Below are positions 24,403-32,319 of a stretch of DNA of 42,666 bases, in pieces. The notes under the pieces were generated by a model. The model did no database searches and was not told the origin of the DNA. It was given only the letters and a program-made list of their open reading frames with translations. The first letter of the stretch is position 1, and each line of letters starts with the position of its first letter. Made by a program: the position numbers and the translations under genes. The stretch is from DASXTW01 sp046726275 (GTDB lineage Bacteria; Actinomycetota; UBA4738): positions 1-42,666 of the forward strand of contig JBKPAF010000071.1 of the NCBI GenBank assembly GCA_046726275.1. The letters run 5' to 3'.

Positions 24403-25982
24403 CGGGACGGTCCGATCACGACGCGGTGGTCGTTGGAGCCGGCCACAACGGCCTTGTCTGCGCCGCATACCTCTCCCGGGCAGGTCTCAACGTGCTGGTT
24501 CTGGAGGCCCGGCCAGCCGTCGGAGGGTGTGCCTCCACCGTCGAGGCGCTGGGCGGAGCCCGGGTCAACGTCTGCAACTGCGACCACAGCCTGGTACTTG
24601 CCACCCCGATCACCGAGGAACTGGACCTCTCCCGGTTCGGCCTTCGCTATCTGGAGGTCGATCCCACCCAACTGTCCCTGGGCTGGAACGGGGAACCCCC
24701 CTGGTTCCTGTTCCGCGACCCGGCGAGAACTCTCGATGGACTGGCGCTCGTCCAGCCGGCCGAGGTGGAGCGGTACCGACGCTATCTTCGCGTGGCGATC
24801 CCCGCGGCGGAGCTGATCCTGGAGCTGGCCTGCGCCCCGCCCACACCGGGTCGGGTGGCTCGTCGTGTCCTCGAGCGTCGCGGCCGAGGGGCTCGCATCC
24901 TGCTTTCCTGGAGCCGGCGGACTGTCGGGTCCGTGGTCCGCTCGTTGTTCTCCACCGAGGCGCTGAGATCGCCCGTCGTAACGACCGGACCGGCAGTGTG
25001 GGGACTTTCACCCGAGACCGCCGGCACGGGACTGGGTGCCCTGGGGTACGCCATGAAACACGTGACCGGCGTGGGCAGGCCGGTGGGCGGGAGCGGGAGC
25101 CTGCCCGCGGCGCTTGCCGCATGCGTCGAGGATTCGGGGGGGGCGATCCGCACGGATACCCGGGTGACCGAGCTGCTGGCTGAGGGAAACGCTGTGCGAG
25201 GAGCCGCCCTGTCGAGCGGCGAGGTCGTGGAGGCTCCGGTCGTGGTGGCTGCGGCGGATCCGCGGTCGGCGCTCATCCGATGGCTGGCCAGGCCCCCGTC
25301 GAAAATGGTCCCGGTCATCCGCCGGTGGAGCGCGCGTACGGCGCGCGAGGGATACGAATCGAAGGTGGACGCGATCCTCACCCACCGCCCGCGGTTCCGC
25401 GCGCTGGACGAGGCCCTCCAGGGACGGCTGGGCGTGGAGGAGCCGCTCGTCCCGACCACGATCGTGTCGCCCGGACTGCCGGAGATCGTTCGCGCCCACG
25501 CGGCGATGGATCGCGGCGAGGTGGCGGCTCGCCCCATGTTCTACGTCAACGTTCCCTCGGTCGTGGACCCCTCGATGCTCGTGAATGGCGATGACGTGTT
25601 CAGCCTCGAGGTCCTCTTTACCCCCTATCGGTTGCGAGACGGATGGGAGGGAAGCGCTGAGCCCGCTCGCTGGCTCGACGCCTTCGCCACACTGATGGAG
25701 CCCGGCTTTCGCGAGTCCGTCCGCCTGTGGCGCGTCATGAACCCGCTCGATTATGAGCGCGACTTCGGGTTGGAGCGAGGCCTCGCCCCCGCATACGCCG
25801 GCACGGCGGTTTCCGCCCTGATCGGGCGGGACCGGGAGCTGACCAGATACGAAACTCCCCTTCGCGGCCTCTATCTCACTGGCGCGGGCACCTTTCCGGG
25901 CGCCGGCATCTGGGGCGCTTCGGGCCGCAACGCCGCCCATGTCATCCTCTCTCGGATGGGCACGCGGGTGGCGGCAGCATGA
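24396..25982 (+). CDS. FAD-dependent oxidoreductase, phytoene desaturase-related
   Basis: A 528-residue flavoprotein of the amine oxidase/phytoene desaturase-like group. The N-terminal FAD-binding Rossmann motif is VVGAGHNGLVCAAYLSRAG, followed by the acidic end of strand two in VLVLEARPAVGG. The C-terminal FAD motif is GLYLTGAGTFPGAGIWGASGRNAA. Related proteins of this length include PYROXD2-like and carotenoid desaturases, so the substrate is uncertain. No other carotenoid gene is nearby. The start is ATG 24396 rather than TTG 24381. The stop overlaps the CocE-type hydrolase start (ATGA), making a two-gene unit divergent from operon B. Confidence 0.85.
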   Translation: MPSGRSDHDAVVVGAGHNGLVCAAYLSRAGLNVLVLEARPAVGGCASTVEALGGARVNVCNCDHSLVLATPITEELDLSRFGLRYLEVDPTQLSLGWNGEPPWFLFRDPARTLDGLALVQPAEVERYRRYLRVAIPAAELILELACAPPTPGRVARRVLERRGRGARILLSWSRRTVGSVVRSLFSTEALRSPVVTTGPAVWGLSPETAGTGLGALGYAMKHVTGVGRPVGGSGSLPAALAACVEDSGGAIRTDTRVTELLAEGNAVRGAALSSGEVVEAPVVVAAADPRSALIRWLARPPSKMVPVIRRWSARTAREGYESKVDAILTHRPRFRALDEALQGRLGVEEPLVPTTIVSPGLPEIVRAHAAMDRGEVAARPMFYVNVPSVVDPSMLVNGDDVFSLEVLFTPYRLRDGWEGSAEPARWLDAFATLMEPGFRESVRLWRVMNPLDYERDFGLERGLAPAYAGTAVSALIGRDRELTRYETPLRGLYLTGAGTFPGAGIWGASGRNAAHVILSRMGTRVAAA

Positions 25983-27565
25983 TGGGTTACCCGACGTCGG
26001 AGATCGTTCGAGAGGTGGGCCTCGACGCCGTGATGCCGGACGGCGTCCGGCTCGTGTCGGATGCCTGGCATCCCGCCGAGGGAGGACCGTGGCCGGTCCT
26101 TGTTCAGCGGCTCCCCTACGGCCGGTCGGTGGCCTCGTCCCCCGTTCTCCCGCACCCATCGTGGTTGGCTCGGAGTGGGTATGCGGTCGTGGTGCAGGAC
26201 GTTCGCGGTCGTGGTGACTCCGAGGGGCGCTTCGCTCCTTTCGTCAACGAAGCCGGCGATGGGGTGGCCACGGTCGAATGGGCGGCCCGGCTCCCGTTCT
26301 CCAATGGGGACGTGGCCATGTACGGCTTCTCCTATCAGGGGTGGATGCAGCTGGCCATCGCCGCGCGCCGCCCCTCTTCCCTGCGAGCGATCGCTCCCAT
26401 GATGTGCTGCCCGGATCCGTACGAAGGGTGGACGTACGAGGGCGGGTGCCTGCGGTGGGCATTCGCCACCTTCTGGGCTGCGCAGCTCGCGGGGCAGGAG
26501 AAAGGCGCCGTTCCGATCGTGCCCGACCAGGACGCCCTCCCGATCTCGGGCGCCCTGGGCGACGATCCGCCGGTGTGGTTCACCGAATGGCTGGACCACC
26601 CCGAGGACGACGGGTACTGGGCCGATCGACGGCCGGACCTCTCCGCGATCGACGTGCCGGCCTTCTGCGTCATGGGGTGGTTCGACACCTTTTCGTCGGG
26701 GACGGCTCGCGTCATCGAAGCGCTCGGCCCAGAAACCATCTGCGGTCCCTGGGTCCACATGCCCTGGGGGACTCGGGTGGGTGACCTGGAGCTGGGCGAG
26801 GAGGCTGGACCTTTCGTCGTACACGAGGCGCTCGTGGCGTTCTTCGATCGGACACTGAAGGGGAAAGGGGAGGCCCCAGGTGATCCGATCCGATACTTCT
26901 CCCCGGGCCTCGGATGGGTATCGGCGCCCTCGTGGCCGCCACCTCACCGGCTGGTCGAGTGGTCGGCGACGAGCGGCGGGGCGGCGAACTCCCGGCACGG
27001 CGACGGGCGCTTGGCTGAGGGCCGATCGGATCCCGGCCCTCCGGACGTCCTGGTGGCCGAGCCCCTGGTGCCCTTTCTGTTTGGACCGGACCACCTCAGC
27101 AGCCAGGCTGCGGCCGAGGATCGTCGTGACGTCCTTTGCTACACGAGTGCCCAGCTGGCACGTCCCCTGTCCATCGCCGGTTCCCCTCAGGTAGAAGTGA
27201 CGACGCGGTGCGATCGGGAAACCCATGACGTGGTCGCCAGCCTGGTCCTGGTCGACCTGGCCGGTGAGCCACGCGTCCTGTCGAGCGGGGTTCGGCGAGT
27301 CCGAGTGTCACCGGGCGAGCCCGCCCGCCACTCCATCAGCCTGCGGCCGATCGCCTGGAGCGTTCCCGCCGGCTCCAGCCTCCGGCTGGACCTCTCCGGG
27401 GCTCGGTTCCCTGAGTTTGACCGGAATCCCCACACGAGCTCACGCAGAGTGGCCGAGGCGACCCGCGATGAGTACCGCGTCGCCACAATCGAGGTTTTGG
27501 ACGCTACACTGGCCCTTCCCGTGGAGGTGGCTTCCTGGGCCTCCGAATCCCCCAAACGGGGCTAA
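25979..27565 (+). CDS. CocE/NonD-family hydrolase (X-Pro dipeptidyl-peptidase fold)
   Basis: A 528-residue serine hydrolase. The alpha/beta-hydrolase domain carries nucleophile Ser118 in GFSYQG, a candidate acid in MGWFDTF (about 235) and the catalytic His in GPWVHMPWG (about 260). The oxyanion region VVVQDVRGRGDSEGRF (about 70-84) is diagnostic. The C-terminal half is the jelly-roll domain of this family (LSIAGSPQVEV onward, about 400-528). Members hydrolyse esters or amides; cocaine esterase and X-Pro peptidases are the known types. Its ATG overlaps the FAD oxidoreductase stop. Specific substrate not predictable. Confidence 0.9.
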   Translation: MMGYPTSEIVREVGLDAVMPDGVRLVSDAWHPAEGGPWPVLVQRLPYGRSVASSPVLPHPSWLARSGYAVVVQDVRGRGDSEGRFAPFVNEAGDGVATVEWAARLPFSNGDVAMYGFSYQGWMQLAIAARRPSSLRAIAPMMCCPDPYEGWTYEGGCLRWAFATFWAAQLAGQEKGAVPIVPDQDALPISGALGDDPPVWFTEWLDHPEDDGYWADRRPDLSAIDVPAFCVMGWFDTFSSGTARVIEALGPETICGPWVHMPWGTRVGDLELGEEAGPFVVHEALVAFFDRTLKGKGEAPGDPIRYFSPGLGWVSAPSWPPPHRLVEWSATSGGAANSRHGDGRLAEGRSDPGPPDVLVAEPLVPFLFGPDHLSSQAAAEDRRDVLCYTSAQLARPLSIAGSPQVEVTTRCDRETHDVVASLVLVDLAGEPRVLSSGVRRVRVSPGEPARHSISLRPIAWSVPAGSSLRLDLSGARFPEFDRNPHTSSRRVAEATRDEYRVATIEVLDATLALPVEVASWASESPKRG

Positions 27566-27582
27566 AGGAATGTTCCGGGTCG

Positions 27583-27604
27583 AGCCGTTGTTACTACAAC
27601 GGTT
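27583..27604 (+). promoter_or_regulatory. RNA hairpin 1 in a leader before the small orphan gene
   Basis: CCGTTGT and ACAACGG are perfect complements around the loop TACT. One G-T and one A-T pair extend the stem to nine base pairs. It lies 18 bases after the CocE stop. There is no following T run, so it is not a standard intrinsic terminator. Confidence 0.5.
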
Positions 27605-27610
27605 GATCTG

Positions 27611-27629
27611 TGCCGCAAGGTCTGCGGCA
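27611..27629 (+). promoter_or_regulatory. RNA hairpin 2 in the same leader
   Basis: TGCCGCA and TGCGGCA pair perfectly around the loop AGGTC, giving a seven-base-pair GC-rich stem six bases after hairpin 1 and 15 bases before the ATG of the small gene. Together the two could form a leader structure or a rho-type or U-less terminator. Confidence 0.5.
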
Positions 27630-27644
27630 GGAGTGGGTGGAGCG

Positions 27645-27866
27645 ATGATCGTCAAGGGAGAGGCACTGGTTCGGCTCGAGGCGGAACGCCGCCTCCTGAA
27701 CGCCTACGCCAACGAGTACGAGCGTCTCCTGAAGCGCACCGATCACGTCCGGGCCGTCCGGGCGCTGGTCAAGTCTCACAAGGTTGCCTACGGCGCGGCG
27801 CTGGCCGCGGCCCGCACCTGGGCCATACCGGTAAAACCCGCCGGCGCCTCGACCCAAGCCGCCTAG
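27645..27866 (+). CDS. Small basic protein of 73 residues, unknown
   Basis: Short helical-looking protein, rich in Ala, Arg, Lys and Leu (LVRLEAERRLLNAYANEYERLLKR lies across about residues 8-31, then VRAVRALVKSHKVAYGAALAAARTW). No signal peptide, membrane segment or known domain is apparent. ATG 27645 is chosen because GGAG sequences precede it and the upstream ATG 27570 has no usable ribosome site and would run through both hairpins. Its stop directly abuts the stop of the convergent methyltransferase. It may be co-transcribed with the CocE-type gene, separated by 79 bases that contain two hairpins. I do not recognise it. Confidence 0.5.
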   Translation: MIVKGEALVRLEAERRLLNAYANEYERLLKRTDHVRAVRALVKSHKVAYGAALAAARTWAIPVKPAGASTQAA

Positions 27867-28502
27867 TCACACCGAGACCTCTCGCTCCTCCCGTTCGTCC
27901 CTTGTCCGTCTCGCACAGATCCTTTGAAGTAGCGCCGGGCTCGGTTCGTGCACGGTGACATCTTCGTAAGCGATGACCTCCAGGCGTCCCCGAACCGCCT
28001 GGAGTAGCTCTCCCGGTTCCAGCAGGAAGTCAGGATTCGTCGGGTGCCCGAGGCGCTCGTGGCCTCTGGCGAAGGTCTCGTAGATCAGGATTCCACCGGG
28101 GGCCACCGCGGCGACGAGATCGGCGAGGATCGGCCGGAACAGGTAGTTCGTGACAACGATACCGTCGAACGTTCGGCCGGCGAAGGGGAACGGCCGGCCA
28201 TCCTCGAGATCGACCTCAACGATCTCCAGGACCGGGTGACCAACCAGATGAGCCAGTCTCGAAACGTCTCTGTCCACCGCCACCACTCGATGTCCCCGTC
28301 GAAGAAAGAAGCGCGTGTGCCGCCCCGAACCACACGCCACATCCAGCACGAACCCACCTGGTCGAATCAACGCGGCGAACCTGACTACCCACGGGGAAGG
28401 CTCGTCGGGCTCGAGGTGATCACGCTCGCGGGAGACGATGTCGGCTTTCCCTCCCCATCCAGTGAAAGGAACACGGGCACAGTAACGAAAGCAGCGGCGC
28501 AT
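27867..28502 (-). CDS. Class I SAM-dependent methyltransferase
   Basis: A 211-residue cytosolic methyltransferase. Motif I is VLDVACGSGRHTRFFLRRGH (about 53-72), followed by the acidic strand-two end VVAVDRD. VDLEDGRPFPF and FDGIVVTNYLFRPIL are motifs II-III. The compact form and the GSGRHT motif resemble small tellurite-resistance/thiopurine-like or uncharacterised methyltransferases. ATG 28502 has no clear ribosome site, and I found no better start inside. It is divergent from ilvD across 62 bases and convergent with the small orphan gene, stops abutting. Substrate unknown. Confidence 0.82.
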   Translation of the reverse strand: MRRCFRYCARVPFTGWGGKADIVSRERDHLEPDEPSPWVVRFAALIRPGGFVLDVACGSGRHTRFFLRRGHRVVAVDRDVSRLAHLVGHPVLEIVEVDLEDGRPFPFAGRTFDGIVVTNYLFRPILADLVAAVAPGGILIYETFARGHERLGHPTNPDFLLEPGELLQAVRGRLEVIAYEDVTVHEPSPALLQRICARRTRDEREEREVSV

Positions 28503-28553
28503 CGGCCCGGCCCGTGACTACACTGGGCCGCCACCGGAACGGTTCGAGGGATC

Positions 28554-28558
28554 GGAGG
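28554..28558 (+). promoter_or_regulatory. Ribosome binding site deciding the ilvD start
   Basis: GGAGG is six bases before GTG 28565. This favours that codon over the ATG at 28577 and the upstream GTG at 28514. Confidence 0.6.
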
Positions 28559-28564
28559 CACGAC

Positions 28565-30241
28565 GTGGACCGGTCGATGAAGCCGAGGAGCCGTGAGGTA
28601 ACCGAAGGGATGGAGCGGGCCGGCGCGCGGTCGATGCTCCGAGCGGTCGGCTTCACCGATGAGGACTTCGACCGGCCTCAGATCGGCGTGGCCTCGTCGT
28701 GGAACGAGGTGACCCCGTGCAACATGCACCTCGACCGCCTCGCCGATCACGCCAAAGAGGGCGTCCGCTTGGGCGGCGGGGTCCCCATCGAGTTCGTGAC
28801 GATCGCCGTTTCCGATGCGATCTCCATGGGACACGAGGGAATGAAGGCCTCGCTGATCTCCCGCGAGGTGATCGCCGACTCCGTCGAGCTGGTGATGCAC
28901 GCCGAAAGACTGGACGGCATGGTGACGATCGCTGGATGCGACAAGAGCCTACCGGGCATGCTGATGGCCGCGGCTCGCATCAACGTGCCCACCGTATTCC
29001 TTTATGGAGGTACCATCCTGCCCGGCCATCACAGAGGACGGACCGTCACGATCCAGGACGTGTTCGAGGCCGTCGGAGCGGCGGCGGCGGGCCGCATGAC
29101 CATGGAGGAGTTGAAGGAGCTCGAGACATCGGCCTGCCCCGGACCCGGCTCCTGCGCGGGGATGTACACCGCCAACACGATGGCGGTTGTGGCCGAAGCC
29201 CTCGGCATGGCACTTCCTGGGAGCGCTTCGCCGCCCGCGGTCGACGCCCGGCGCGATCGGTTCGCCCGCCTGTCGGGGCAGGCTGTCCTCGAGCTTCTTC
29301 GCCGAGGTACCCGGCCGCGGGACATCCTCACCAGGGAGGCTTTCGAAAACGCCGTCGCGGTGGCCATGGCCTGCGGCGGTTCGACGAACTCCGTCCTGCA
29401 CCTCCTGGCCATCGCCCGAGAGGCGGAGGTGCCCCTGGAGATCTGGGACTTCGATCGGATCAGCGCCCGAACCCCGCACATCGCCGATCTGCGGCCGGGC
29501 GGTCGATTCGTCATGGCCGACCTCGACCGTGTGGGCGGCCTCGGGGTCCTGATGTCGGAGCTGCTTCGCGCAGACCTGCTCCACGGAGACGCGCTCACGG
29601 TCTCCGGAAAGACCGTGGCCGAAAACGTCGCCGACCTGGCACCGACGCCTCCGGACGGCGACATCGTCAGGCCTCTTGACCAACCGATCCATCCGCACGG
29701 CGGCCTGGCCATCCTGCGCGGAACCCTGGCCCCCGAGGGGGCCGTGGTCAAGATCGCCGGCATGGAGGGAACGAGCTTCCGCGGCCGGGCCCGGGTATTC
29801 GATTGCGAAGAGGACGCGTTCGAAGCCGTCACGTCCGGCCGGATCGAGGCGGGCGAGGTGATCGTGGTGCGATACGAGGGGCCGAAAGGTGGCCCCGGAA
29901 TGCGGGAGATGCTCGCAGTGACCGCTGCCGTGGTGGGAAGCGGGTTGGGCGGGGAGGTGGCCCTGGTGACCGACGGGCGCTTTTCCGGCGCCACGAGAGG
30001 ATTCGCCGTGGGCCACATCGCCCCTGAGGCCGCCGTGGGCGGTCCCATCGCGCTGGTGCGAGACGGCGATCCCATCGTGTTGGATGTCGACTCGCGCCGG
30101 TTGGACGTCGAGGTACCCGAGGACGAGCTGGCTCGGCGCCGCGACGGCTGGAAGGTGAAGGAGTCGAAGTATCCGCGCGGGGCTTTGGCGAAATATGCCC
30201 GGCTCGTGACCTCGGCGTCGCAGGGCGCCGTCTGCGACTGA
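28565..30241 (+). CDS. ilvD: Dihydroxy-acid dehydratase
   Basis: A 558-residue Fe-S dehydratase converting 2,3-dihydroxy-isovalerate and 2,3-dihydroxy-3-methylvalerate to 2-oxo acids in valine, leucine and isoleucine synthesis. All three cluster cysteines of the family are visible: PCNMH (about 44), GCDKSLPG (about 125) and SACPGPGSCAGMYTANTM (about 190-208). GTSFRGRARVFDCEEDA and the C-terminal DGRFSGATRGFAVGHIAPEA complete the profile, and the length is normal. It stands alone, divergent from the methyltransferase; no other ilv gene is nearby. Related IlvD/Edd enzymes dehydrate sugar acids, so that activity cannot be fully excluded, but the motifs fit DHAD best. Confidence 0.92.
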   Translation: MDRSMKPRSREVTEGMERAGARSMLRAVGFTDEDFDRPQIGVASSWNEVTPCNMHLDRLADHAKEGVRLGGGVPIEFVTIAVSDAISMGHEGMKASLISREVIADSVELVMHAERLDGMVTIAGCDKSLPGMLMAAARINVPTVFLYGGTILPGHHRGRTVTIQDVFEAVGAAAAGRMTMEELKELETSACPGPGSCAGMYTANTMAVVAEALGMALPGSASPPAVDARRDRFARLSGQAVLELLRRGTRPRDILTREAFENAVAVAMACGGSTNSVLHLLAIAREAEVPLEIWDFDRISARTPHIADLRPGGRFVMADLDRVGGLGVLMSELLRADLLHGDALTVSGKTVAENVADLAPTPPDGDIVRPLDQPIHPHGGLAILRGTLAPEGAVVKIAGMEGTSFRGRARVFDCEEDAFEAVTSGRIEAGEVIVVRYEGPKGGPGMREMLAVTAAVVGSGLGGEVALVTDGRFSGATRGFAVGHIAPEAAVGGPIALVRDGDPIVLDVDSRRLDVEVPEDELARRRDGWKVKESKYPRGALAKYARLVTSASQGAVCD

Positions 30242-30304
30242 CGCAGGAATCACATTCTCACGTAGGCAAGGCCGCCCTGCCGACCCACGCGCCGAAATCG
30301 TGTC

Positions 30305-31024
30305 TCAGTGCGGCTTCGTGGCAAGCATCTGGAGGAACAGGGGAACGCGCCGCCATCGAAGACCTGATGGCCCGAACCGTTCGAGAGCGGCATCGCTCAA
30401 CCTGGGTTCACGCAGACGTCGAATCAGGAAGCCCGCGTCTTCGAGAGCAGTTGCGTAGTCCTCCAAAGGGTAGGACCAGCCGCGAAAGGTCATGCGCAAG
30501 CCGTCGCGCTCCTCGATCCCCTCGAACCGCCGCCGACCGAAGTACGTCTCTTTGATCACGAAAGCAGCATCAGGCTCTCGCCCGGCGAACCTTCCGGCGT
30601 CGTTGACCGGGTGCGTGACGCTGATGCAGAGATGGCCCCCTCGAACCAGAACGCGACCGGCCTCTCACACCGCACCCGGCATGTCGTCCATGTCCATCAG
30701 GGAGTTGTAAGCGACCACCACGTCGAACGTGCCATCACCGAAGGGAAGGGCCCCAGCATCACCCACCACGTACCGCCCGAGCGGATGCGCAGCGCTGGCA
30801 TAACGTACGAGTGTGGGCGAGGCATCCAGACCTACTGTTCTATGGCCCCGGGTCTGCAGGTCTCGAGTCACGCGACCCTCGCCACACCCGAGATCCAAGG
30901 TCCCCTGACCAGGCGAAGGCACGATCTTTTCGAAGAAATCGTCTCGTACGTACCAGTACGAATCGTGCCCGGGGGTACGGGCCCATCGGACCCATTTCTC
31001 GGACTCCTGCTCCCAGTCGTTCAC
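30305..31024 (-). pseudogene. SAM-dependent methyltransferase interrupted by an in-frame TGA
   Basis: A 239-codon frame starting at GTG 31024 (GTGA overlap with the alpha/beta hydrolase stop) encodes a class I methyltransferase: NDWEQESEKWVRWARTPGHD, motif I LDLGCGEGRVTRDL, LDASPTLV, and FDVVVAYNSLMDMDDMPGAV. At 30665-30667 the frame hits TGA, then continues without a shift as EAGRVLVRGGHLCISVTHPV and on through a normal C-terminus to 30305. Homologues usually have Arg or a similar residue at this position (PGAVREAxRVL), so a single CGA-to-TGA change explains it. It could be a recent nonsense mutation, strain heterogeneity or a sequencing error. It is the last gene of operon D. Confidence 0.75.
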
Positions 31025-31695
31025 AGCAACGAGACCAGGACGGAAGCCAGGTGGGCGGGTCTGGACACATGGGGGCAGTGGCCACCGGGCAATTCGATCG
31101 CCTCGACTCCGAGCCGTTCCCTGGCCGCCCTCCGACTCCATTCGGGCCGAATCGTCCGATCCTCCGTGCACAGAACGTATACGGATGGCGTGTCGGGCCA
31201 GTCCGAGAGCGGACATAGTTCCCGATAGAGCTGCTCGGGATACCAGTCCACACGGGTGCTCAGAGCCAATGGGACGACTTCCGGTGGGCAGTCGTGAAAC
31301 AGGAATCGGAGGGCCGTATCGTCGTCCTGGGCAGGGTTCTGTCCGATCCAGTCTGGATGGAACATGATCGTGGGGTCCGGCGCGAGTTGGTCGAGAAAGC
31401 TCATCCCGGGCACCGGGATCGCCGCCGTTAGAAAGACCATGAGTTTGGCGGGAACCATTGCCGCGAGCACCGGCAGCATGAGACCGGTGGCGGAATGCGC
31501 AACCAGGATGGACTCCCCGGAGGAGGGAATCGCGCCGGCCGCCGCCAGGGCACAACGACGGGCCCCCGCCTCAGGATCGTTCGTCGGGAGCTCTGGGCTT
31601 GCCACCAGGTGTCCATCCGCGGTGAGCTCGTCACTGAGCAGGTTCCAGACCCGAGAGCTCTGCCCCGAGCCGTGGATCAGGCAATAGGTCGTCAA
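31021..31695 (-). CDS. Alpha/beta hydrolase (esterase-like, MES/salicylate-esterase type)
   Basis: A 224-residue serine hydrolase. The oxyanion motif is CLIHGSGQSS near the N-terminus, the nucleophile Ser68 lies in AHSATG, the acid is probably in LCTEDRTIRPEW (about 176), and the catalytic His lies in GGHCPHVSRPAHL (about 206 or 209). The compact build with the YVLCTEDRTI block resembles plant methyl-esterase/hydroxynitrile-lyase-like proteins. The start is a TTG with no obvious ribosome site, 41 bases after the previous gene; no other start preserves the first strand. It probably hydrolyses an ester or lactone in the operon D pathway. Confidence 0.82.
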   Translation of the reverse strand: MTTYCLIHGSGQSSRVWNLLSDELTADGHLVASPELPTNDPEAGARRCALAAAGAIPSSGESILVAHSATGLMLPVLAAMVPAKLMVFLTAAIPVPGMSFLDQLAPDPTIMFHPDWIGQNPAQDDDTALRFLFHDCPPEVVPLALSTRVDWYPEQLYRELCPLSDWPDTPSVYVLCTEDRTIRPEWSRRAARERLGVEAIELPGGHCPHVSRPAHLASVLVSLL

Positions 31696-31736
31696 TGGGT
31701 TCGGCCGCCGTCAGCCGCCGTCACCCGGCTCATCGC

Positions 31737-32300
31737 TCACTGCGGGATGGCCTCGAAGGCCTGGAATCCGGCCCCGACCTCGGTCTTCAATCCCAGTCCG
31801 TTGGCGATGCGGTTCACGTAGTTGAGGTGCGCGCACATGTTGTTCGCGTCCAGGATCTCCAGATCGCCGAGCCCGTTCGACCGGAGATCCTCCAGGTCGG
31901 ACTCGGCCACCGCGCCCGGTTCCTTCGTCAACTTCGCCGCGTAGCGAGCCACCGCGCGCTCCCCAGGGGAAAGCGCCTCGTAGCGGCCCTCGTCCAGCGC
32001 CCGCATCTCGTCCCGGGATACTCCCAGTTCTCGCAACTTGAGCCCGATCTGTGAGGAACAGTGAGGCGTCTCGTTGATCACCGACGTGACGTACCCGATC
32101 ACGCACCGCTGGCGTGGGGTAAGCGCCGAGGGACACCTTTCGCTGGCTCGGTAGAGACCGAGGCGAGCGTGGACGATCTCGGGATCGAGGCTGCCGAGCA
32201 GCGTGAACTCGGTCGGCCGCCCGAAGCGCTTGGCCTGCCAGTCGTACGCCTCCTTCAGGCGACCCGCGGCTTCCTCGATCGGGACGGTCCTGATCCACAT
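31737..32300 (-). CDS. Carboxymuconolactone decarboxylase/AhpD-like protein
   Basis: A 187-residue, probably helical protein of the CMD/peroxidase-related family (AhpD fold). Typical members carry a CxxC-xxx-H redox site. Here the aligned segment is INETPHCSSQIG: the second cysteine is kept (Cys81), the first appears as Thr and the His is not in place, so AhpD-like disulphide chemistry looks unlikely. It may instead act as a decarboxylase, isomerase or lyase, or be non-catalytic. A strong GGAGG lies five bases before ATG 32300. It is 19 bases after the kinase gene in operon D. Confidence 0.8.
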   Translation of the reverse strand: MWIRTVPIEEAAGRLKEAYDWQAKRFGRPTEFTLLGSLDPEIVHARLGLYRASERCPSALTPRQRCVIGYVTSVINETPHCSSQIGLKLRELGVSRDEMRALDEGRYEALSPGERAVARYAAKLTKEPGAVAESDLEDLRSNGLGDLEILDANNMCAHLNYVNRIANGLGLKTEVGAGFQAFEAIPQ

Positions 32301-32319
32301 GCTTGCCTCCTTCGGTCGG

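Noticed and set aside
28518..28523. TACACT as a -10 element for ilvD
   Set aside because: No convincing -35 element at the right distance; such hexamers occur by chance.
30265..30281. Hairpin between ilvD and the convergent broken methyltransferase as a terminator
   Set aside because: The stem is only six pairs with a bulged A and is not followed by a T run.
30665..30667. Selenocysteine readthrough of the TGA in the methyltransferase gene, with a GGCC/GGCC-based stem just downstream
   Set aside because: Methyltransferase homologues usually have Arg or similar at this place, not Cys, and the stem is weak with a large loop. A CGA-to-TGA mutation is simpler.
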